Shown piece after piece: positions 23,559 through 29,813 of a stretch of 35,492 nt of DNA. Both the position numbers and the translations under genes were made by a program. Numbering within the stretch: position 1 is the first letter of the stretch; each line of letters begins with the position of its first letter. The notes beneath the pieces were generated by a model. The model was not told the origin of the DNA, searched no databases, and was given only the letters and a program-made list of their open reading frames with translations. Source of the stretch: Lachnospiraceae bacterium (GTDB lineage: Bacteria; Bacillota; Clostridia; Lachnospirales; Lachnospiraceae); the NCBI GenBank assembly GCA_017469935.1, contig JAFUFL010000012.1, forward strand, positions 1 through 35,492, given 5' to 3'.

Positions 23559-24208
23559 CTGATCTCCACTCTGTTCCTGGCCCGCCCGGCGATTCCCTGG
23601 TCATGCGTGATCATGAGCACTGTCACTCCGTCCGCGTTGAGTTCTTCGAACAGATCCATGACCTGTGCCCCCGAATGGGAATCCAGGGCTCCCGTCGGCT
23701 CGTCCGCAAGAACGATTCTGGGGTTATTGACGAGCGCCCGCGCGATCGCCACTCTCTGCTTCTGTCCGCCGGACAGCTGATTGGGCAAAAAATCCATTCT
23801 GTCCGTCAGTCCGACTCGGGCCAGCGCCTGCTCTGCCCTCTCTCTTCTCACTTTGCGCGGTATATCGGCATACGTCAGGGGGAGCTCCACGTTTTCAAGG
23901 GCCGTCTGTCCGCCCAGCAGCTGAAAGTTCTGGAAGACAAACCCGATCTTCTCCAGGCGAAGATCCGCCAGCTCGTTCTCCGTCAGCTTTCCCACCTCTT
24001 TTCCATCGATCAGCAGGCTCCCGCTCGTGGGTTTGTCCAGGCAGCCGATCAGGTTCATCAGCGTGGACTTACCGGACCCGGAGGGACCGATGATGGCCGT
24101 GTAGTCCCCTTCTTCCATGGTAAAATTTATGTTCTTAAGTACGGGTACCTCTATTTTGCCCTGGTAATAGTTCTTATAGAGATCAATGCACTCCACGATT
24201 TTCTTCAT
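23525..24208 (-). CDS. MacB/LolD-type ABC transporter ATPase
   Basis: Cytoplasmic ATPase subunit of 227 residues. Walker A GPSGSGKST (about 42-50), Q-loop VFQNFQLL, signature LSGGQKQRVAIAR, Walker B ILADEPTGALD (DEPTGALD is the form typical of the MacB/LolD class) and His-switch MITHDQ are all intact. The ATG overlaps the stop codon of the preceding adaptor gene by one base (TAATG), indicating translational coupling. It partners the permease at 19433-20692 and the two adaptor proteins. The 3' end has been tandemly duplicated beyond the stop. Confidence 0.96.
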   Translation of the reverse strand: MKKIVECIDLYKNYYQGKIEVPVLKNINFTMEEGDYTAIIGPSGSGKSTLMNLIGCLDKPTSGSLLIDGKEVGKLTENELADLRLEKIGFVFQNFQLLGGQTALENVELPLTYADIPRKVRRERAEQALARVGLTDRMDFLPNQLSGGQKQRVAIARALVNNPRIVLADEPTGALDSHSGAQVMDLFEELNADGVTVLMITHDQGIAGRARNRVEIRDGELGHLEEG

Positions 24209-25623
24209 TACTGCCCTCCGACCACATCAAGAACTCCGGAGCCGGCTCCGCCCTCCTGCGGAATATCTCCTGCTTCCTCGGAGACGCCTTCTTCTCCCTC
24301 GACCGGGCTTTCCTCTCCGGCAGGCTCCTCTCCGGCTTCCGGGAGTCCTTCCATAACCGAGGAGGTGCCTTCTGTCTGTGAAGGAGCAGCCGCTTCGCCG
24401 CCTTCATTCATCTCTTCGTCGCCGGACTGTCCGTCTTCCTCTGCCGGTTTCTCGCTCATCGGCGCCGTCTTCATGCCGACGCTCAGAGACGGGTCAGGAA
24501 TACAAATAGAATCCTCCGGCGAAAGTCCTTCCGAGATCTTCACCTTGTCCAGTTCTTCCCTTACTTCCGAGATCGTCACTTCCTGCTTGACCAGCTTGCC
24601 GTGAGAATCTTTCCAGACAAAAGGGTGATCCGGATCTGTCTGGTCCACCATATAAGAGGGGAGCCAGATTCCTTCGGATATGCCCTCCTCGCCCTGGTCC
24701 AGATCAGGTTCCACGTAGACGTGCTGTCCCATGATCAGCCCTTCACTGTTTTCAAGCTCCACATAAAAAGGATAGCTCGTGCTCTTACTGCCTTCGGAAT
24801 TCATGCCCATGAAGTTCCCGCCTTCCGAAGTCACGGCGTTATCGGTGTCAATCTTGGTGATCGTTCCCTTCCAGGTATTGTCGTTGACTCTTGAATGAAC
24901 GATGACGGGCGCGTCCACGTAAAGATCGCCTATATTTTGTTCATTTACGGTTCCCTTTACCCGGTAATTGCCCACCTTCATAACGGTGATGAAACTGTTG
25001 TCACCGGAGTCCGAGGAGGAGCCGCCCTCGTTGATTTTCTTTACAACGCCGTCGATCCCGCTCTTTACTTCCGCATTCCCGATGTTGTCCTCGAGCTTAT
25101 CGATCTCCGCTTCTTTCATCTCAATATCAAGTTCCTTGTCCTTGAGAGAGAGATTCTGTTCCTTGATCTGGACAGTGTAGTTGGCCTGCTCCGACGATGA
25201 GGCTTCCCTTTTTTCCTTTTCCAGCTGCGCGATCGCCTCCACTGTGCTGTCGTATTCATTGCTGAGCCGCTCCAGATCGATCTCCGCCTGCCTCAGGTCT
25301 TCCTCATACTTGGTGGTATCATAAACAAAGAGGACATCGCCCTCTTTCACTTCATCGCCTTCCGAGACAAAAATCTCCTCGACGTCGACATCGCTGTTCT
25401 TGGTCACCGACCAGGTTCCCTGCGGCTCGATGACACCCGAATAGCGGTTGATCATGCCAAGCGACGCATTTTGCCCCGTCAGATTCTCAACCGTCTCCAC
25501 ATAGGCTGTTCCTTCATTCAGACTGCCTGACCCTGCATGCCTGAAGATCAGTACCGCCGCGATGATCAGTACTGCGGCAGCGACTATGATCCATTTCTTA
25601 TTTTTCTGAATAACCTCAACCAT
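24208..25623 (-). CDS. HlyD/MacA-like membrane-fusion protein (first adaptor of the operon)
   Basis: Adaptor of about 471 residues. Short basic N-terminus then TM helix (WIIVAAAVLIIAAVLIF, about 10-27), lipoyl half (VEEIFVSEGDEVKEGDVLFVYD), a coiled-coil hairpin of about 90 residues rich in Glu/Lys (about 100-190), lipoyl half (VKSGIDGVVKKINEG) and a beta-barrel domain. The C-terminal 85 residues are an acidic Glu/Gly/Pro/Ser-rich tail without clear fold. ATG at 25621-25623 is chosen, since the hydrophobic anchor follows 10 residues later; the ribosome site AGAGAG is weak. The layout resembles YknX of the Bacillus YknWXYZ system. The downstream ATPase gene is coupled by overlap. Confidence 0.9.
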   Translation of the reverse strand: MVEVIQKNKKWIIVAAAVLIIAAVLIFRHAGSGSLNEGTAYVETVENLTGQNASLGMINRYSGVIEPQGTWSVTKNSDVDVEEIFVSEGDEVKEGDVLFVYDTTKYEEDLRQAEIDLERLSNEYDSTVEAIAQLEKEKREASSSEQANYTVQIKEQNLSLKDKELDIEMKEAEIDKLEDNIGNAEVKSGIDGVVKKINEGGSSSDSGDNSFITVMKVGNYRVKGTVNEQNIGDLYVDAPVIVHSRVNDNTWKGTITKIDTDNAVTSEGGNFMGMNSEGSKSTSYPFYVELENSEGLIMGQHVYVEPDLDQGEEGISEGIWLPSYMVDQTDPDHPFVWKDSHGKLVKQEVTISEVREELDKVKISEGLSPEDSICIPDPSLSVGMKTAPMSEKPAEEDGQSGDEEMNEGGEAAAPSQTEGTSSVMEGLPEAGEEPAGEESPVEGEEGVSEEAGDIPQEGGAGSGVLDVVGGQ

Positions 25624-25669
25624 ATATTTCTCTCTTTTCTTTTTACTGCAGGAAATATGTTCCCCTTGT

Positions 25670-25698
25670 GTTATACGATATGAGAGCGCAAAATCCAA
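25670..25698 (-). promoter_or_regulatory. Promoter of the double-adaptor MacAB-like operon
   Basis: Minus strand -35 TTGGAT (25693-25698), 17-bp spacer, -10 TATAAC (25670-25675), about 45 bp before the first adaptor's ATG. Confidence 0.5.
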
Positions 25699-25924
25699 CC
25701 TTCCTGTTCAAATCTCTTTTCCGTATCTCATTCCGAATATTAAATTCAGTATAAATCGTTTCTGCTCCGTTTTTGTGTTTTATTTGTGAAGAGGCAGTAT
25801 TCAAGGCCGTCTTCGCGGGCTTCCAAAATATAATCCGCACCGGATTCTCCGAAAACTCCGCCAAAAAAGCACCGCAAATAAAAGCTTCGTAAAAAAGTTC
25901 CGAGAATAAAAAAGCACCGCAAAT

Positions 25925-25966
25925 AAAAAGCTCCGCACACCGCAGAGTGCGCGAAGCTCTTTTTTA
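25925..25966 (-). terminator. Bidirectional terminator after the cyclophilin gene
   Basis: Stem AGCTCCGCACAC (25929-25940) with GTGCGCGAAGCT (25947-25958), two wobble pairs, 6-nt loop, flanked by an A run on the left and a T run on the right, so it can act on both strands. For the minus-strand cyclophilin gene it lies 60-100 bp after the stop. Confidence 0.8.
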
Positions 25967-26024
25967 TGACATTGTCATGAACTGTTTGTTATTGCCCGGT
26001 GCCCGTAAGGGACACCTCTGCCTT

Positions 26025-26501
26025 TTATTCCACGATCCTGATCGTATCGATGACCTGGTCCTCATAAGGCCTGTTGTTCCATCTGTTGGTGGGAACCGAG
26101 GCGATCTTGTCCACGACTTCCATTCCCTTTACGACTTTTCCGAACGCCGCGTACTGGCCATCCAGATAGGCCGCGTCCGCATGCATGATAAAGAACTGGC
26201 TGCCCGCGCTGTTGGGGTCCTGCGCCCTTGCCATGCTGATCACGCCTCTGGTGTGGCCGATCGGATTGTTCCATCCGTTGGCCGCGAACTCACCTTTGAT
26301 GTGCCAGCCGGGGCCGCCCATGCCGGTTCCCTCGGGATCTCCGCCCTGGATCATAAATCCCGGGATGACTCTGTGGAAAATAAGTCCGTCGTAGAACCCA
26401 TCCTTCACAAGTTTTTCAAAGTTCTCCACCGTGATCGGCGCCGCTTTTTTGTCAAGCTCGAGGTCGATCACTCCGCCGTCCTTCATAGTAATTCGAATCA
26501 T
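26025..26501 (-). CDS. Cyclophilin-type peptidyl-prolyl cis-trans isomerase
   Basis: Cytoplasmic single-domain cyclophilin of 158 residues with no signal peptide. Typical segments: KKAAPITVENFEKLVKDGFYDGLIFHRVIPGFMIQGGDP (shown in pieces: FHRVIPGFMIQGGDPEGTG at about 48-66), the catalytic Arg in FHR, then GVISMARAQDPNSAGSQFFI with Gln/Phe of the active site, and AAFGKVVKGMEVVDKIA near the C-terminus. The start has a GGAA site. It lies 69 bp after the C39-like gene on the same strand and ends at a bidirectional terminator. General folding role. Confidence 0.96.
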   Translation of the reverse strand: MIRITMKDGGVIDLELDKKAAPITVENFEKLVKDGFYDGLIFHRVIPGFMIQGGDPEGTGMGGPGWHIKGEFAANGWNNPIGHTRGVISMARAQDPNSAGSQFFIMHADAAYLDGQYAAFGKVVKGMEVVDKIASVPTNRWNNRPYEDQVIDTIRIVE

Positions 26502-26570
26502 AATGAATCCGTTCCTTTCTGCGGCAGGCCCTGCCTGTCTGTTTTTTTTCGCTGTTCCGTTAAAGACCCG

Positions 26571-27188
26571 TTAAAGACCCAGTCTGACGATCACCGCCCG
26601 CTTGTCCAGCTCCGCATGCCTTTTCACCGCGGTCATCCTGGAGTAGTGTGCGGTGCCTTCCGTCTTCATGGGGTCGTTAAAGACCAGCTCGTTGACATCG
26701 CTGCCGATCAGGAGCATACTCTGCGCCCCGTCGATCCAGCGGATTGTCCTGCCGTCCTTTTTGCATACCCAGCTGTATCCGGGATGGGTCGGCTTCATTC
26801 CTTCGCTCGCCCAGTAAATGACCGGCACTCCTTTGTTTATGCCTTCGGCCAGGAGCTCATCGGTCGATCTTCCCGTCGCGTCCTCCGCCTTGTAAGGCAG
26901 TCCCTTCTGCGCAAAGCAGTCGTTCATCGCCTTGATGAGCACGCCCGGATAGCATCCGTAAGAGTTCCTGTCGTAGGGACTTCCGGCGAATTCCTTGTCC
27001 GGATCGGGGCCGCTCAGCTGTCCCTCCTTGCGCCTCATCTGTCCCTGCGGCAGAAAGAAATCCACAAATTCATTCACGCTGATCCTGATCCCCAAATAGC
27101 GCAGAAGCATAACCGCGCACAGGCATTCATCACCTGCCGGCCATTCATCCGTCTGCTCTATATGCGGAACTTTCAAAATAGTCCCCAC
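26571..27188 (-). CDS. C39-like (Peptidase_C39_2) protein with catalytic Cys and His replaced
   Basis: About 205 residues, cytoplasmic. Fold markers of the C39-like papain family are present: VPHIEQTDEWPAG, the AVMLLRYLG helix, NSYGCYPGVLIKAMN and LVFNDPM. However, the canonical GCE active-site triplet reads GDE (Asp20 for Cys), and the EHAVVLTGYD-type His segment reads GAQSMLLIGSD (Gln for His). Both catalytic residues therefore appear lost. The GTG at 27186-27188 is chosen because AAGGAGG lies 5 bases upstream. The longer frame with ATG at 27231-27233 would start 2 bases after the stop of the DtxR-family gene, with AGGA abutting it. A palindrome (27206-27222) lies in this interval. It is co-directional with the regulator gene. 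Function unknown. Confidence 0.75.
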   Translation of the reverse strand: MGTILKVPHIEQTDEWPAGDECLCAVMLLRYLGIRISVNEFVDFFLPQGQMRRKEGQLSGPDPDKEFAGSPYDRNSYGCYPGVLIKAMNDCFAQKGLPYKAEDATGRSTDELLAEGINKGVPVIYWASEGMKPTHPGYSWVCKKDGRTIRWIDGAQSMLLIGSDVNELVFNDPMKTEGTAHYSRMTAVKRHAELDKRAVIVRLGL

Positions 27189-27205
27189 AACAGCCTCCTT
27201 GTCAT

Positions 27206-27222
27206 GGCCCGCATCGCGGGCC
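27206..27222. repeat. Palindrome copy 3 (GGCCCGC-ATC-GCGGGCC)
   Basis: Perfect 7-bp stem and 3-nt loop between the DtxR-family stop and the AAGGAGG site of the C39-like gene. It is a variant of the copies at 9029 and 20727 (T to C in the third base, compensated on the other arm). Confidence 0.65.
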
Positions 27223-27235
27223 GCTGTTTCCATTC

Positions 27236-27622
27236 CTACTGATAGGCACCGGCCATGTGCTTTTCGTAGAATTCGTTGATCTTTTCGTAGGTATTGTCGT
27301 CGATAACGTGTTCGATGCGGCACGCTTCTTCCGCGGCCGTCTCTTCATCAACGCCCATCGCTACCAGCACCTTCTCCAGGAGCTGGTGCCTTTTATAAAT
27401 TCGCCTTGCAATCTCTTCTCCGTGGGGAGTCAGGGAGATATAACCGTTCAGATCCATCTCCACCAGACCCTCGGATTTGAGTTTCTTCATAGCGATACTG
27501 ATACTGGGTTTTGAATAGTTCATCTCATTGACGATATCGATCGATCTGACATTTCCCTTTCTCTCGCGGAGAATCAGGATTGTCTCCAGATAATCTTCCG
27601 CCGACTCATGACTCTTTTTCAT
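27236..27622 (-). CDS. DtxR/MntR-family metal-dependent transcriptional regulator
   Basis: Repressor of 128 residues. Winged helix at about 5-65 (SIDIVNEMNYSKPSISIAMKKLKSEGLV) and a dimerisation/metal-binding domain at about 70-128, with no SH3-like third domain, as in MntR. Metal-site residues by alignment: Asp10 and Glu13 (MntR-like, where DtxR has Met10), His79, and Cys101, Glu104, His105 (EACRIEH, the DtxR-type Cys where MntR has Glu). The metal specificity (Fe or Mn) is therefore ambiguous. It starts 11 bp after glgB, suggesting a shared transcript, and is followed directly by the C39-like gene. No metal transporter is in the window. Confidence 0.93.
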   Translation of the reverse strand: MKKSHESAEDYLETILILRERKGNVRSIDIVNEMNYSKPSISIAMKKLKSEGLVEMDLNGYISLTPHGEEIARRIYKRHQLLEKVLVAMGVDEETAAEEACRIEHVIDDNTYEKINEFYEKHMAGAYQ

Positions 27623-27633
27623 ATCGCAACCTC

Positions 27634-29673
27634 TTACAATGAAAATTCAAATATAACTGCTCCATAAGCCGGAAGATCAAACTCAAGGTATTGCTCACGG
27701 CCGTCGCACTCTCCCTTTTGCGCCTTGATTACCTCGGGAACGCTCGTTTCGCCGTCGCCGCCAAACACAAGCTCCGTGCTGTTGAGAAGGAGCTTATACT
27801 GTTTGCGCACCGGAACACCCACTCTGTATCCCTCGCGCTTGACGGGCGTCATGTTCAGGATGAACAGAAGGCTCTTCTTCTGGGAAGGGCACTTGCGGAA
27901 GAAGGAATAAATGCTTCTGTCCGCGTCGTCCGCGTTAATCCACTCAAAGCCGGCCCAGTCGTCGTCGATCTCATACAGGCACTTGTGGCTTCTGTAGATC
28001 TCGAGGAGTCTCTGCATGTAATACTTCATGCCGATGTTGAGATAATTGTCGTCCTTGCCTTCTTCCAGTCTCCACCACTCGAGCTCGGTCGCTTCGTTCC
28101 ACTCATGCTCCTGGCCGAATTCCTGTCCCATGAAGAGCAATTTTTTGCCCTCGTGGCCGAACATGAAAGTGTAGCCCACGCGCAGGTTCGCGTACTTGTC
28201 CACTTTGTAGCCGGGCATCTTGTTGACCATGGAGCACTTCAGGTGCACGACCTCGTCGTGGGACAGAGGCAAAATATACTTCTCCGCACTGTTGTAGCTC
28301 ATCGCGAAGGTGAGACCGTTGTGATCGCCCTTTCTCATGATCGGGTCGAGCTTCATGTACTCGCAGAAATCGTGCATCCAGCCCATGTTCCACTTGAAGG
28401 AGAAGCCAAGTCCTCCGTCCTCGGGCTTTGCCGTGATCTTGGGCCATGCCGTGGACTCCTCGGCAATGGTAAGGAATCCCGGATACTCGCCTTTGATCAC
28501 CGAGTTGAGGTGCTTGAAGAACTCGATCGCATCGAGGTTCTCGTTTCCGCCGTACTTGTTGGGAAGCCACTGTCCTTCCTTCTTGCCGTAGTCCAGATAC
28601 AGCATGGAAGCCACTGCATCGACTCGGATGCCGTCGATGTGGTACTCGTTGATCCAGTAGCGCACGTTTGCGATCAGGAAGTTGGACGCTTCATGTTTTG
28701 CCAGATTGAAGATCCTTGTGCCCCAGTCGGGATGCTGGCCGCGGCGCGGATCGGGATCTTCATAGATGCAGGTGCCGTCGAATTCGGCGAGGCCGAAATC
28801 ATCGGGGCAGAAATGAGCGGGCACCCAGTCAAGGATGACGCCGATATTGTTCTTGTGCAGCGTGTCCACCAGGTACATGAAATCCTTGGGATGGCCGTAT
28901 CTGGATGTGGGAGCATAGTAGCCCGTCACCTGATAGCCCCAGGAGCCGTCAAAAGGATGCTCGGAAATGCCCATGAGCTCTACATGGGTAAATTTCATGA
29001 CCTTGAGATAGTCGACCAGACGGTCCGCGAACTCTCTGTAGTTGTAGAAGCCGTCTGCCGTTCCGTCGGGGTGCTTCATCCAGGAGCCGATATGGCACTC
29101 ATAAACGGCCAGAGGCTCGCGGTTGGGGTCCTTCCCCTTGCGGGCGTTCATCCAGCGGGTGTCGCCCCACTTATAACCCGAAATATCCACGGTGCGCGAC
29201 GCGTTTCCGGGGCGAAGTTCTGACCAGTTCGCATAAGGATCTGCCTTATACTTCTTGCTGCCGGCAGCGGTCGTGATGCAGTATTTGTACAGTTCTCCCT
29301 CGCCGATGCCGGGAATGAACAGCGTCCAGATTCCGCCCGCGTTGAATTCCTTCATCGGATACTGTTCCTCGTTCCAGCCGTTGAAAGTGCCGATCACGTG
29401 GACAGCCTTTGCATTGGGCGCCCAGACCGCAAAGAACATACCTTTCTCTCCGTTCTCCTCGGACGGATGGGAGCCAAGCTTCTTATAGATCTGATAGTGC
29501 GTCCCATTGCCGAACCAATAGGCGTCGTCGTTGGAAATGAAGATCCTGTTGTCTTTTGCCTCCTTGACTGCGGCAGGCTTTTTCACCGATTTGGCGACCG
29601 TTTTCCTGCCCTTCGCCTCCGCCGTCTTCGTTTTCTTTTCCGCCGTACTGTTAGCTGCTTTTCTGACTGCCAT
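27634..29673 (-). CDS. glgB: 1,4-alpha-glucan branching enzyme with Lys/Ala-rich N-terminal tail
   Basis: Adds alpha-1,6 branches to glycogen. It has 679 residues. Residues 1-42 are a basic, Lys/Ala-rich tail (13 or so Lys, almost no hydrophobics) resembling histone H1-like tails. A CBM48 domain lies at about 75-165 (FFAVWAPNAKAVHVIGTFNGW) and the GH13 barrel at about 185-560, with DWVPAHF (282-288), nucleophile Asp352 in DGIRVDAVASML, Glu405/406 in AEEST, and SHDEVVH. The C-terminal beta domain follows. The start has GGAGG. No glgC, glgA or glgP is nearby, which is unusual. It shares a strand and an 11-bp gap with the DtxR-family regulator gene. Confidence 0.96.
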   Translation of the reverse strand: MAVRKAANSTAEKKTKTAEAKGRKTVAKSVKKPAAVKEAKDNRIFISNDDAYWFGNGTHYQIYKKLGSHPSEENGEKGMFFAVWAPNAKAVHVIGTFNGWNEEQYPMKEFNAGGIWTLFIPGIGEGELYKYCITTAAGSKKYKADPYANWSELRPGNASRTVDISGYKWGDTRWMNARKGKDPNREPLAVYECHIGSWMKHPDGTADGFYNYREFADRLVDYLKVMKFTHVELMGISEHPFDGSWGYQVTGYYAPTSRYGHPKDFMYLVDTLHKNNIGVILDWVPAHFCPDDFGLAEFDGTCIYEDPDPRRGQHPDWGTRIFNLAKHEASNFLIANVRYWINEYHIDGIRVDAVASMLYLDYGKKEGQWLPNKYGGNENLDAIEFFKHLNSVIKGEYPGFLTIAEESTAWPKITAKPEDGGLGFSFKWNMGWMHDFCEYMKLDPIMRKGDHNGLTFAMSYNSAEKYILPLSHDEVVHLKCSMVNKMPGYKVDKYANLRVGYTFMFGHEGKKLLFMGQEFGQEHEWNEATELEWWRLEEGKDDNYLNIGMKYYMQRLLEIYRSHKCLYEIDDDWAGFEWINADDADRSIYSFFRKCPSQKKSLLFILNMTPVKREGYRVGVPVRKQYKLLLNSTELVFGGDGETSVPEVIKAQKGECDGREQYLEFDLPAYGAVIFEFSL

Positions 29674-29813
29674 AATACCCTACCTCCTGATTCTGTTTTC
29701 CGCCCCGTCTTCTCCCGCCTGTTCCGTGCCGGAGCCGGGTGCCTGCCTGCGCACCTGCCAAAAGTCAGACCCCTTCTGTTTCGTCCTTTCGGCGTGCGCT
29801 GTATAAATGTATC

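Larger units (their letters stand above)
25624..26024. other. 401-bp intergenic region before the MacAB-like operon
   Basis: Holds the operon promoter (25670-25698), two copies of a 24-25 bp element AAAAAAGCACCGCAAAT... at 25863-25886 and 25908-25932, and the bidirectional terminator next to it. The rest is AT-rich with no gene that I can support. Confidence 0.6.

Noticed and set aside
23273-24604. Plus-strand open frame (443 codons) opposite the ABC ATPase and adaptor genes
   Set aside because: It crosses three well-supported minus-strand gene ends, has no family features and is explained by codon bias.
26541-26560. Plus-strand hairpin with eight T (GGCAG/CTGCC then a T run)
   Set aside because: There is no plus-strand gene to terminate, the stem is only 5 bp, and on the minus strand it lies in the leader of the cyclophilin gene.
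27691-29223. Long plus-strand open frame (510 codons) opposite glgB
   Set aside because: It is the complement of a clear GH13 enzyme, has no ribosome binding site and encodes no recognisable protein.
29755-29790. AAAGTCAGACCCCTT motif resembling REP-type ends
   Set aside because: No inverted partner and no second copy in the window.
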